This document shows, piece after piece, positions 25,861 to 34,885 of a DNA stretch of 64,000 bases. The stretch lies in NCBI GenBank assembly GCA_046538075.1, contig JBKHJN010000001.1, positions 62,001 to 126,000 of the forward strand, written 5' to 3'. Numbering within the stretch: the stretch's first letter is position 1; the number at the start of each line of letters is the position of its first letter. The notes below the pieces were generated by a model. That model saw only the letters and a program-made list of their open reading frames with translations, was not told where the DNA came from and made no database searches. The position numbers and the translations under genes are program-made. The stretch is from Desulfobacca_B sp046538075 (lineage in GTDB: Bacteria; Desulfobacterota; Desulfobaccia; Desulfobaccales; Desulfobaccaceae).

Positions 25861-26097
25861 GTGTCCATAGAGCTCTTTGAAGTGTTGGAGAATAGACTGG
25901 AACAGGTCCTCACCCAGTATCAGACTTTGAAATCGGATAATGCCTCTCTCCTCAAATCTCTACAAGAAAAGGAGCAGGCTCTCAAGGAAAGCCAGGAAAA
26001 CCTTGAAAAAATGGGCCGAGAGCGGGAACTGGTGCGCCAGCGCATAGATCAGCTGTTAAATAAATTAGGAAGCCTCGGCGCCGAAACACAGGAGTAA
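25861..26097 (+). CDS. zapB: ZapB-like coiled-coil cell division protein
   Basis: This 78-residue protein is nearly all coiled coil: ELFEVLENRLEQVLTQYQTL, then heptads rich in Leu, Glu and Gln to the C-terminus. Size, composition and position just ahead of zapA match ZapB-type Z-ring factors in Desulfobacterota. The start is GTG at 25861 after AAAGGGGAAGCGAGA. It should act at the division site with ZapA and FtsZ. Coiled coils are low in sequence specificity, so the assignment depends partly on the neighbour. Confidence 0.75.
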   Translation: MSIELFEVLENRLEQVLTQYQTLKSDNASLLKSLQEKEQALKESQENLEKMGRERELVRQRIDQLLNKLGSLGAETQE

Positions 26098-26107
26098 TTA
26101 CCAACTG

Positions 26108-26407
26108 GTGCCGGAAACAATAAAAATCGAGATATTGGGTCGGCCCATCACCCTGAAGAGCGATGCGTCCCCTGCCCGGGTAAAGCTGATTACCCAAATG
26201 GTGGACGACAAGGTGAAAGAAATCAGTCAGGCCTTACCCACTATATCTCCCCTGGAGGTGGCCATCATGGCTGCCCTCAATCTGGCATATGAATTTCTGG
26301 AGACCAAGGAGGACTACCAGCAACTCCAAAGGGAAGTTGAAACCAAATCGCAACGTTTGATTGAGTTAATCGAGACGCGCAGTTCGCTTCCCCTGCAGTG
26401 CTCGTGA
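26108..26407 (+). CDS. zapA: Cell division protein ZapA
   Basis: This 99-residue protein has the ZapA N-terminal domain (IKIEILGRPITLKSDASPAR), the ITQMVDDKVKEI segment, VAIMAALNLAYEFLETK, and a C-terminal coiled coil. ZapA tetramers crosslink FtsZ filaments in the Z-ring. The start is GTG at 26108, 10 bases after zapB, with a distant GGAG. The last seven codons overlap the 5' arm of the predicted 6S RNA closing stem, so its C-terminal sequence (SSLPLQCS) may be constrained by RNA structure rather than protein function. Confidence 0.9.
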   Translation: MPETIKIEILGRPITLKSDASPARVKLITQMVDDKVKEISQALPTISPLEVAIMAALNLAYEFLETKEDYQQLQREVETKSQRLIELIETRSSLPLQCS

Positions 26408-26575
26408 TTAACAGATTAGTTGTTGTTCCAACACTACTAAACCGGGTTTCAGGTGGTCTCTGGTGTGCAAGACCCGAGAGGGAAAGCCTAAAGGAGCAAC
26501 CATAGAAACCCACTTGAACTTTAGAGGTTCAAAACTTCCTGTTAACACGGCATCATTGTGGGGGAAGCGATACAA
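26385..26575 (+). ncRNA. ssrS: 6S RNA, overlapping the 3' end of zapA
   Basis: A closing stem pairs 26385-26414 with 26539-26569: CGCTTCCCC (26385-26393) with GGGGAAGCG (26561-26569), a wobble-rich middle, and TTAACAG (26408-26414) with CTGTTAA (26539-26545). Inside, GGGTTTC (26444-26450) pairs with GAAACCC (26505-26511). The 3' side carries the characteristic hairpin CTTGAAC-TTTAGAG-GTTCAA (26513-26532), followed by GTTAACACGGCATC, much like GTTACAG...GCGGCATC of E. coli 6S RNA. About 190 bases long, it sits directly after zapA, where ssrS is found in many Proteobacteria. TTTT follows the stem at 26575-26578. It would bind sigma70 RNA polymerase as a promoter mimic. The exact ends are approximate. 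Confidence 0.85.
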
Positions 26576-26579
26576 TTTT

Positions 26580-27086
26580 GGCCAGGTCGGACTAGTAATA
26601 CAAGTGAGTGCCGAGACTGGAAAAAAAGGGATTTGAAGTGCCCGGGGCGGTTTGGAGAACAATCTGGCCCCGACAGACCAGGTTATCCCATTGCCACCTG
26701 CAGGGATGGTTCTACATAAGATGGTTCTACATAACTTGAGATCTTGTGGAGGTAAAAGACCTCAACCGGGTCGAGGGCCGCTACCTCACCCAGGCAAGGT
26801 CAGGCTTTAGAAAGGAGGGGAATCGGAGTCTGTACCGCGCCGGGGTATAATTTACCTCGAGCAAAATCTTTATTTAGATCATAGAACCGAGTTAATTTTA
26901 ACTATGAGCGGCAAACCGCTTATTAATTTAATTACCCACCCCTGTTAGCCAGCCTCGCGCGACTCCCGGTCGCGCCTAGCCACTCTCATAAATTCAAAAA
27001 ATATTTAGCTTTGAAATAAAATTCACATAGTCTGCTCCAGTCTTTCCGGTTGGGCAGTAGCAATAATCAGGGAGGGGAAAATAATT
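26580..27086. other. Structured intergenic region between 6S RNA and rny
   Basis: About 500 bases lack a credible gene but are rich in small structures: CGGGGC/GCCCCG enclosing 26640-26675, GAGGT-AAAAG-ACCTC near 26743-26757, AGCGG-CAAA-CCGCT near 26910-26922, and GCGCGAC (26957-26963) with GTCGCGC (26969-26975). A purine-rich AAAGGAGGGGAATCGG near 26810 resembles a ribosome binding site but no frame follows. A second non-coding RNA or a long rny leader is possible; I recognise no known family. Confidence 0.4.
26705..26734. repeat. Perfect tandem duplication of a 15-mer
   Basis: GATGGTTCTACATAA occurs twice head to tail at 26705-26719 and 26720-26734. It lies in the non-coding region between the 6S RNA and rny. 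Confidence 0.9.
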
Positions 27087-28658
27087 ATGGGTGGGCCGGT
27101 AGGATCGACCACACTGCTTCTATTAGTGGTGGCGGGAGGCTTGGGTCTGCTGGCCGGCTTCTACCTCCGCAAAATTATCCTGGAATCCCGGATCAAATCT
27201 GTGGAGAGCCTGGCTAAAAAAATGTTGGACGAGGCCAGGAAAGAAGCCGATGGCATCAGGAAAGAAGCCAGCCTTCAGGCTAAGGACCAAATTTATCAAT
27301 TAAAACTCGAGTTCGACAAGGAGGCTCGGGAACGGCGGTTAGAACTTAATATTTTAGAGAAGCGTCTTCTGCAAAAGGAAGAACACCTGGAACGCAAAAC
27401 CGCTACCCTGGACGGCAAGGAAGCAGAATTAAGCAAGCGCGAAAAAGCGGTAGTTAAAACCGAGAAAGCCCTCCAGGACCAAGAGAACCAATACCAACAA
27501 TTAATTCAGGAACAGAAAAACCAGTTGGAGCGGTTGGCGGGCATCAGTTCCGAGGAGGCCCGCAGCCTTTTGCTTCAGGCCTTGGAGCGGGAAGTGCGCA
27601 GCGATGCGGCGCGCCTGGTCAAAAGAGTCGAGGCCGAGACCCGGGAACTGGCGGATAAGAAGGCCAAAGAGGTCATCGCCCTGGCCATTAAACGCTATGC
27701 CGGGGATTACGTCGCTGAACAGACCGTGTCGGTGGTGAATCTGCCCAACGAGGAAATGAAAGGCCGGATTATCGGTCGGGAAGGCCGCAATATTCGGGCT
27801 ATCGAAGCCGCCACCGGCATTGACCTGATCATTGACGATACTCCGGAGGCGGTAATCCTTTCGGGGTTCAATCCGGTCCGGCGGGAAGTGGCCCGCCAGT
27901 CACTGGAACGATTGATTACCGACGGCCGCATCCATCCGGCCCGCATCGAGGAAATCGTCGAGAAGGTAACCCAGGAGATGGAGGTCAGCGTCCGGGAAGC
28001 TGGGGAGGAAGCCGCCTTCGACGTCGGGGTTCACGGTCTGCATCCGGAGTTGATCAAACTTTTAGGTAAATTGAAATATCGCACCAGTTTTGCTCAAAAT
28101 GTCCTACAGCATTCCAAGGAGGTAGCTTTTCTGTGCGGCATCATGGCCGCTGAACTGGGAGTCAATGTCAAGCAGGCCAAACGGGCCGGACTGCTGCATG
28201 ATCTGGGAAAGGCGGTGGATCATGAAATTGAAGGTCCACATGCGTTGATCGGGGCCGAACTGGCCAAACGTTATGGCGAATCGGCCAAGGTGGTGCATGC
28301 CATCGCCGCTCACCACGAGGATACACCCCCTGAAAGTCTGCTGGCCATCCTGGTGCAGGCCGCCGACACCCTGTCCGGGGCCCGTCCCGGCGCGCGGCGG
28401 GAAATGTTGGAGTCTTATGTCAAACGCCTGGAGGACCTGGAGAAGATTGCCCGCTCGTTTAACGGAGTCAGTAAGACCTATGCCATCCAGGCCGGCCGTG
28501 AAGTCCGCCTGATTGTTGACAGCGACCAGCTCAGTGATGAAGAGGCGGTCTTATTGAGCCGCGAAGTGGCCAAGGAAATCGAAAAAAAGCTGACCTACCC
28601 CGGCCAGATCAAGGTCACGGTCATCCGGGAAACCCGGGCGGTGGAATATGCCCGTTGA
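27087..28658 (+). CDS. rny: Ribonuclease Y
   Basis: This 523-residue membrane-anchored endoribonuclease initiates mRNA decay. The layout is standard: an N-terminal TM helix (LLLVVAGGLGLLAGFYL), a long coiled coil (about 35-190), a KH RNA-binding domain (EMKGRIIGREGRNIRAIEAA), and an HD metal phosphohydrolase domain with AGLLHDLGKAVDHE and HAIAAHHED. It ends with RETRAVEYAR, the conserved C-terminus. ATG 27087 follows GGGAGGGGAAAATAATT. The next gene is ymdB, its usual partner, 79 bases downstream. That spacer can pair TTTTGGCT (28663-28670) with AGCCAAAA (28711-28718). Confidence 0.96.
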   Translation: MGGPVGSTTLLLLVVAGGLGLLAGFYLRKIILESRIKSVESLAKKMLDEARKEADGIRKEASLQAKDQIYQLKLEFDKEARERRLELNILEKRLLQKEEHLERKTATLDGKEAELSKREKAVVKTEKALQDQENQYQQLIQEQKNQLERLAGISSEEARSLLLQALEREVRSDAARLVKRVEAETRELADKKAKEVIALAIKRYAGDYVAEQTVSVVNLPNEEMKGRIIGREGRNIRAIEAATGIDLIIDDTPEAVILSGFNPVRREVARQSLERLITDGRIHPARIEEIVEKVTQEMEVSVREAGEEAAFDVGVHGLHPELIKLLGKLKYRTSFAQNVLQHSKEVAFLCGIMAAELGVNVKQAKRAGLLHDLGKAVDHEIEGPHALIGAELAKRYGESAKVVHAIAAHHEDTPPESLLAILVQAADTLSGARPGARREMLESYVKRLEDLEKIARSFNGVSKTYAIQAGREVRLIVDSDQLSDEEAVLLSREVAKEIEKKLTYPGQIKVTVIRETRAVEYAR

Positions 28659-28737
28659 AGGGTTTTGGCTGTCATTTCTGGTTATTTCTCGAAACTTAGA
28701 CCGAGGCCAAAGCCAAAAAGCGGGCCGCACCATTTAG

Positions 28738-29520
28738 ATGAAAATCTTTTTTATCGGCGATATCATGGGAGCACCGGGACGGCGAGCCATTACCCAGCTG
28801 CTCCACAAAGTGGTTGACCAGCACCAGATCGATCTGGTAGTGGCCAATGGTGAGAATGTCGCCGGAGGGATTGGCATTACCCCGGTCCTGGCAGATCAGT
28901 TGCTGGGGCAAGGAATCGATATCCTGACCAGCGGCAATCATCTCTGGAGACATAAGGAAATTATCCCTTATCTGGAGGCCAGCGACCGCCTGCTGCGACC
29001 GGCCAATTACCCCCCGGGCACCCCGGGAGAGGGATCGGCGGTGCTTGAAACTCCGGCAGGGGAACCGGCCGCTATCATCAATCTGGAAGGCCGGGTGTTC
29101 ATGAGTGACCTGGATTGCCCGTTTCGGGGCGCTGACCGGGAACTGGCCCGTATTCCCGCCGAGGTCCGGGTAATCTTGGTGGATATCCACGCCGAGGCCA
29201 CCAGCGAAAAGCAGGCCCTGGGATGGTATCTGGACGGCCGGGCCAGCGCGGTGATCGGTACCCATACCCATGTGCAGACCGCCGATGAGCGTATTTTGCC
29301 CGGCGGCACCGGATATCTCACCGACGCGGGCTTTACCGGTTCTTGTGATTCGGTAATCGGCATGAACAAAGAAGTTATTATCGAACGCTTCTTGACTCAG
29401 CGCCCCCAACAATTTAAAGTAGCCACTCAAAATATCCAGTTACAGGGGGTAGTTTTAAGCGTCAGCCCCGAGGGGCAATGCCTGGACCTGACCAGGATTC
29501 AGTTACCCCTAAGATCATGA
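28738..29520 (+). CDS. ymdB: YmdB-family metallophosphoesterase (TIGR00282)
   Basis: This 260-residue cytosolic dinuclear metal phosphoesterase has IFFIGDIMGAPGR at the N-terminus, VVANGENVAGG, ILTSGNHLW, and VIGTHTHVQTADERILPGGT toward the C-terminus. These contain the Asp, Asn and His metal ligands. Length and motifs fit Bacillus YmdB, a 2',3'-cyclic nucleotide phosphodiesterase that influences RNase Y-dependent processes. Its position directly after rny supports the link. No strong ribosome binding site is seen before ATG 28738, so coupling or a structured spacer may matter. Confidence 0.92.
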   Translation: MKIFFIGDIMGAPGRRAITQLLHKVVDQHQIDLVVANGENVAGGIGITPVLADQLLGQGIDILTSGNHLWRHKEIIPYLEASDRLLRPANYPPGTPGEGSAVLETPAGEPAAIINLEGRVFMSDLDCPFRGADRELARIPAEVRVILVDIHAEATSEKQALGWYLDGRASAVIGTHTHVQTADERILPGGTGYLTDAGFTGSCDSVIGMNKEVIIERFLTQRPQQFKVATQNIQLQGVVLSVSPEGQCLDLTRIQLPLRS

Positions 29521-29552
29521 TTTTATAAAAAAACAAATCGGAGTAACAAAAA

Positions 29553-30275
29553 ATGAAAAAACTTTTGATCGTTTGGCTCCTGATCACCGCCCTGGTTATT
29601 ATGAGCTGTGCCACCTATAGGCCGCAGGTGACCCCCTTTAAATTGCCCCAGGCTTATGCCAATGTCCAGCGCGTCAACGGCGCCTTTGTGGCCGCCCGGT
29701 CCTGGACCCAGGAAGAAGAAGCCCGGGCCGTGTTTGGCTTCAATATCATTAAGGCCGGACTGCTGCCGGTGCAAGTGGTTTTTGACAACCAAGGCTCCCA
29801 GACTTTGCAGATTAATCCTGGTCAGACCTTCCTAGTTAATAATAATAATGAAATGTTTCCCGTACTGGATGACCAAAGCGCTTACGATCGAGTCACTCTA
29901 GCCACTGACTTCCCGGAAGCGGTGCGCGGGTTTGCCAAAGGTGGGTTTTTAGGTGGAGCCGCCGGAGCCCTCATCGGCGCCGCGGTCGGAGTGGTGGCCG
30001 GACGCGAGGCCGGGGAATACGCCATGCGCGGGGCAGTAGCCGGAGCCGCAACCGGTGGAATCCTGGGGGCTGGCGCCGGTGGCAGTTCCGAGCTGGGTCG
30101 CACCATAACCGAGGACCTCTATAACCGTACTCTTTCCAATAACCCGATCAAGCCGCAGGAAGTGGCCCACGGCATTATCCTGTTTCCAGCAGAAGCTGGC
30201 CGTCCAGAAATCCTGAGATTGCAACTGAAAGAAAAAGATACCGACAAAACCTATAATCTCAACCTGATCCTTTAA
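29553..30275 (+). CDS. Lipoprotein with glycine-zipper segment
   Basis: This 240-residue putative lipoprotein has a hydrophobic signal followed by IMSC, so Cys19 is the likely lipidation site. A soluble beta-rich region (30-125) precedes a Gly/Ala-rich segment (about 128-180) with GGFLGGAAGALIGAAVGVVA and AGAATGGILGAGAGG, a glycine-zipper that often packs in membranes. The C-terminus is soluble (IILFPAEAGRPEIL). The gene follows ymdB by 32 bases with a GGAG site. No specific function is recognised; envelope location is inferred from the signal and zipper. Confidence 0.8.
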   Translation: MKKLLIVWLLITALVIMSCATYRPQVTPFKLPQAYANVQRVNGAFVAARSWTQEEEARAVFGFNIIKAGLLPVQVVFDNQGSQTLQINPGQTFLVNNNNEMFPVLDDQSAYDRVTLATDFPEAVRGFAKGGFLGGAAGALIGAAVGVVAGREAGEYAMRGAVAGAATGGILGAGAGGSSELGRTITEDLYNRTLSNNPIKPQEVAHGIILFPAEAGRPEILRLQLKEKDTDKTYNLNLIL

Positions 30276-30314
30276 TCTGATTTAGGGGAATCGGTCCGGC
30301 AACAGTGAGAGGAT

Positions 30315-30506
30315 ATGGCATTCCAGCAAGTTATTGATATAACGCGGCTGAAAGAGGAATTTATCAGGGAAAATATGAAATTGATCCCCCAAGAGTTCCA
30401 GCCCTACGCCGACGCCTGGAAAGTTTCGGCAGCCCATTTTTTCGATCTGTTTTTAGAGTATCTGGATCGACAGGGACTGGAAATCTCTTTCAAACACAGG
30501 CTGTGA
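30315..30506 (+). CDS. Small conserved-looking protein of unknown function (63 residues)
   Basis: The 63-residue frame starts at ATG 30315 with GAGAGGAT just upstream. It is mostly helical and amphipathic (DITRLKEEFIRENMKLIPQE; AAHFFDLFLEYLDRQGLE). It lies 39 bases after the lipoprotein gene. No domain is recognised. Good ribosome binding site, normal codon use and even composition make it likely to be expressed. Confidence 0.65.
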   Translation: MAFQQVIDITRLKEEFIRENMKLIPQEFQPYADAWKVSAAHFFDLFLEYLDRQGLEISFKHRL

Positions 30507-30553
30507 GGCAAATTGCCTTCTTACGGCACCGCCGCACCAGAGCTAATTTAAGG

Positions 30554-30582
30554 TTGACGGGGTGGGGGGATTTGATTAAATG
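30554..30582 (+). promoter_or_regulatory. Possible promoter of sucC and the downstream gene cluster
   Basis: TTGACG (30554-30559) and TAAATG (30577-30582) are 17 bases apart, upstream of sucC (ATG 30636). The -10 is imperfect. Confidence 0.45.
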
Positions 30583-30635
30583 AAATATTGTGCTTTTCTT
30601 CACTTAAAGATTTTTCCAGAAAGAGGCAATCAAGC

Positions 30636-31796
<1,161 letters not shown>

Positions 31797-31853
31797 CCGG
31801 TATTGTGGGGCGCATCCTCTAACGAATATTAGATAAAAGCAGAAGGCGACAAA

Positions 31854-32726
31854 ATGAGCGTATTGGTGGATAAGGATACTCGACTGGTGGTGCAGGGGAT
31901 TACTGGCAAGGAAGGGTCGTTTCATACCCGTCAGTGTGTGGAATATGGCACCCAGGTGGTGGCCGGGGTGACGCCGGGCAAAGGCGGCCAATCCATGGAT
32001 GACATCCCGGTTTTCAATACTGTAAAGCAGGCGGTGGCCCAGGCCGGGGCCAATACTGCAATGATTTTTGTCCCCCCGGCCTTTGCCGCCGATGCCATCC
32101 TGGAGGCGGCCGAGGCCGGCATCAAGGTGATTGTCTGCATTACCGAGGGCATTCCCACCCTGGACATGGTGAAGGTGGCCCGCTCTCTGGAAGGCACCGA
32201 TATTCGCCTGATCGGCCCCAACTGCCCCGGCATTATTTCGCCGGGGGCAGCCAAGGTCGGCATCATGCCCGGCCCGATCCATCAACCGGGTCCGATCGGA
32301 CTGGTGTCCCGCAGCGGCACTTTGACCTACGAAGCGGTCTATCAGCTGACTTTGCAGGGGCTGGGGCAATCTACCTGTGTGGGCATCGGCGGCGATCCGA
32401 TCATCGGCACCGATTTTATTGATATGCTGCGATTGTTTCAGGCCGACTCCCAGACCACGGGCATTGTGCTGATCGGCGAAATCGGCGGTACCGCCGAAGA
32501 AGAGGCCGCGGCTTTTATTAAGGCGGAGGTCAGCAAGCCGGTAGTGGCCTTCATTGCCGGGCAGACCGCGCCGCCGGGCAAACGCATGGGCCATGCCGGC
32601 GCCATCATCTCCGGGGGCAGCGGCAAAGCCGAAGATAAAATTGCCGCCCTGGAAGCCGCGGGCATCACAGTGGTACGCAATATCGGCGAACTGGGGGCCA
32701 TCTGCAAAAAGGTAATGGGCACTTGA
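31854..32726 (+). CDS. sucD: Succinyl-CoA ligase alpha subunit
   Basis: This 290-residue partner of SucC has the CoA-binding Rossmann start (TRLVVQGITGKEGSFHTRQC), GPNCPGIISPG, the GGDPIIGTDF segment, and the phosphorylated histidine H247 in RMGHAGAIISGG. All catalytic features are intact. It follows sucC by 57 bases and has AGAAGG before the ATG. With SucC it makes ATP or GTP from succinyl-CoA in the TCA cycle, which is consistent with an oxidative or syntrophic metabolism. Confidence 0.97.
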   Translation: MSVLVDKDTRLVVQGITGKEGSFHTRQCVEYGTQVVAGVTPGKGGQSMDDIPVFNTVKQAVAQAGANTAMIFVPPAFAADAILEAAEAGIKVIVCITEGIPTLDMVKVARSLEGTDIRLIGPNCPGIISPGAAKVGIMPGPIHQPGPIGLVSRSGTLTYEAVYQLTLQGLGQSTCVGIGGDPIIGTDFIDMLRLFQADSQTTGIVLIGEIGGTAEEEAAAFIKAEVSKPVVAFIAGQTAPPGKRMGHAGAIISGGSGKAEDKIAALEAAGITVVRNIGELGAICKKVMGT

Positions 32727-32733
32727 CGGCTGC

Positions 32734-33318
32734 ATGAAAATCCTTTTACACATCTGCTGCGCGCCCTGCGCCCTCTATCCGCGGCAGGTGCTCAGCGCCG
32801 CCGGGATGAGGGTGCACGGCTATTTTTACAACCCCAACATTCAGCCTTACCAGGAGTTTGAGCGGCGACTAAATGCTCTGGAAGCATACGCTGCCCCGGC
32901 AGGCCTGCCCCTGATCGTCGACCGGCGTTACGATCTGGAGGAATTTCTGCGCCTGATGGTCTTCCGGGAACACCAGCGCTGCCGGATCTGTTACCATTTG
33001 CGGCTCAACGGTACGGCCCTCATCGCCCGGCGAGGCAAGTTTGATGCCTTCACCACTACTCTGCTGTACAGCAAGCATCAGCAACATGAGCTGATCCGGG
33101 ACATCGGCGAACAGGTCGGCCAAGAAGTGGGAGTGCCCTTTTATTATCAGGATTTTCGACCGGGCTGGAAAGCAGGCATAGAAGAGTCCAAGCGGCTGCA
33201 ACTCTATCGCCAGAGTTACTGCGGCTGCATTTACAGCGAACGGGATCGGTATTATCATCCCGAAAAGGTGGTTTCACGCCAAGACCCAAAGGTGCGAGGA
33301 AAATTGAGTAATTCTTAG
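32734..33318 (+). CDS. queH: Epoxyqueuosine reductase QueH
   Basis: This 194-residue member of the former DUF208 family carries out the last step of queuosine synthesis, reducing epoxyqueuosine in tRNA. It is the non-orthologous, cobalamin-independent alternative to QueG. The cysteine set is intact: C8, C9 and C12 (HICCAPCA), C83 and C86 (RCRICYHLR), and C163 and C165 (YCGCIYSE), which bind the iron-sulfur and metal centre. ATG 32734 is eight bases after sucD, so it is likely cotranscribed. Confidence 0.93.
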   Translation: MKILLHICCAPCALYPRQVLSAAGMRVHGYFYNPNIQPYQEFERRLNALEAYAAPAGLPLIVDRRYDLEEFLRLMVFREHQRCRICYHLRLNGTALIARRGKFDAFTTTLLYSKHQQHELIRDIGEQVGQEVGVPFYYQDFRPGWKAGIEESKRLQLYRQSYCGCIYSERDRYYHPEKVVSRQDPKVRGKLSNS

Positions 33319-33346
33319 CATCTTGGCGACTTGGCGTGAGAAAATA

Positions 33347-34885
33347 ATGACTAAAGAAATTAAAGGCATAGTCTATCTGGTGGGCGCCGGGCCGGGCGAT
33401 CCGGGGCTGATCACCCGGCGGGGGTATGAGGTGCTCCAGCAGGCCGATTGTGTGGTTTATGATTATCTCGCTAATGAGTCCCTTCTGCAGGCCGCGCCTG
33501 ACCAGGCTGAAATCATCTATGTCGGCAAGCGCGGCGGCGATCATAGCCGGAGCCAGAGCGAAATCAATCAGTTATTGGTGGAGAAGGCCCGAACCGGCGG
33601 TAGAGTCGTGCGCCTCAAGGGCGGCGATCCCTATATCTTTGGCCGGGGTGGAGAAGAGGCCGAACAGTTGGCCCAACACCGCATCCCTTTTGAAGTGGTG
33701 CCGGGAATCAGTTCAGCCGCAGCGGTCCCGGCCTACGCCGGGATTCCTCTGACCCACCGGCGCTACGCTTCGTTGGTAACGTTTATCACCGGCCACGAAG
33801 ACCCTACCAAAGCGGAAAGCGCCATCCCCTGGGAGATTCTGGCCCAAAGTCCGGGCACCCTGGTGTTTCTGATGGGGGTAAAAAACCTGGCGGAAATTAC
33901 CCGGCAACTGCAAAGCCGGGGCAAACCTCCCCAGACCCCGGCGGCGGTGATTCAGCGGGGCACGACTCCGGCGCAACGCACGGTCACCGGCACGCTAAGC
34001 GATATCGCCACCCTGGTCCACAAGGCCGGCTTGACGCCGCCGGCCATTTTGGTGGTCGGTGGGGTGGTGCAGTTGCGTCCACAACTCAATTGGTTCGAGT
34101 CCCGGCCGCTGTGGGGCAAGCGAGTGGTGGTGACCCGTTCCCGGGACCAGGCCAGCGCCTTTGTCAAATTGCTGGCGGAACAGGGGGCGACCTGCCTGGA
34201 GGTTCCCACCATCCAGATCGAGCCCCCGGATAGCTATGCCGACCTGGATCAGGCCCTAAGCCAGCTGAGCCGCTATGACTGGCTGATTCTGACCAGCACC
34301 AACGGGGTTAAGGCCTTTATGACCCGGCTGTTCCAGTCCGGACAGGATGTTCGGGCTTTGGGCAGTCTGAAAATCGCCGCCATCGGCGCGGCTACAGCTC
34401 AGGCTTTAAGGGAATATAGGCTGGTAGCGGATTGCGTCCCCACTGATTATCGCGCCGAGGGCCTGGTGGAGAGCCTGGCCCCCCAGATCCGCCCCGGCAG
34501 TCTGATAGTGCTGCCGCGGGCCCAGGTGGCCCGGGAAGTATTGCCGCAGGAACTGCAGAAGCGGGGGGCCTTGGTGCATGTGGTGCCGGCTTACAAAACC
34601 GTTCCGGCTGCGGGTTTGCCCCCGGAAGCCGAGGCCCTGTTCCAGCAAGGCCAGGTGGATGTCTTGACCTTTACCAGTTCGTCCACGGTAACCCACTTTG
34701 CCGCCCTGGTCGGAGAGGCGCGTCTGGCGGAACTGTCGGCCGGCACGGTCATCGCAGCGATTGGCCCGGTTACTGCCCAGACGCTGGAAAGGTATGGCCA
34801 TCGGGCCCAGATTCAGCCCCAGAGCTATACGATTGCGGACCTGACTGCGGCCATCGTGGCCTACTTTCAACAAAGCCAGGAATGA
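33347..34885 (+). CDS. cobA-hemD: Uroporphyrinogen-III C-methyltransferase / uroporphyrinogen-III synthase fusion
   Basis: This 512-residue bifunctional tetrapyrrole enzyme has an N-terminal SUMT domain (residues about 7-245) with VYLVGAGPGDPGLIT, VRLKGGDPYIFGRGGEE and VPGISSAAAVPAYAGIPLTH. The C-terminal HemD domain (255-505) begins LWGKRVVVTRSRDQASAF and includes LTSTNGVKAF and FTSSSTVTHF. HemD closes hydroxymethylbilane to uroporphyrinogen III, which SUMT methylates to precorrin-2 for siroheme, cobalamin or alternative heme. Such fusions are common in Firmicutes and Desulfobacterota. ATG 33347 is preferred to the TTG at 33323. It overlaps the next gene by four bases. Confidence 0.95.
   Translation: MTKEIKGIVYLVGAGPGDPGLITRRGYEVLQQADCVVYDYLANESLLQAAPDQAEIIYVGKRGGDHSRSQSEINQLLVEKARTGGRVVRLKGGDPYIFGRGGEEAEQLAQHRIPFEVVPGISSAAAVPAYAGIPLTHRRYASLVTFITGHEDPTKAESAIPWEILAQSPGTLVFLMGVKNLAEITRQLQSRGKPPQTPAAVIQRGTTPAQRTVTGTLSDIATLVHKAGLTPPAILVVGGVVQLRPQLNWFESRPLWGKRVVVTRSRDQASAFVKLLAEQGATCLEVPTIQIEPPDSYADLDQALSQLSRYDWLILTSTNGVKAFMTRLFQSGQDVRALGSLKIAAIGAATAQALREYRLVADCVPTDYRAEGLVESLAPQIRPGSLIVLPRAQVAREVLPQELQKRGALVHVVPAYKTVPAAGLPPEAEALFQQGQVDVLTFTSSSTVTHFAALVGEARLAELSAGTVIAAIGPVTAQTLERYGHRAQIQPQSYTIADLTAAIVAYFQQSQE

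Noticed and set aside
26408..26662. Minus-strand frame of 84 codons after zapA
   Set aside because: It covers the predicted 6S RNA and shows no protein motif.
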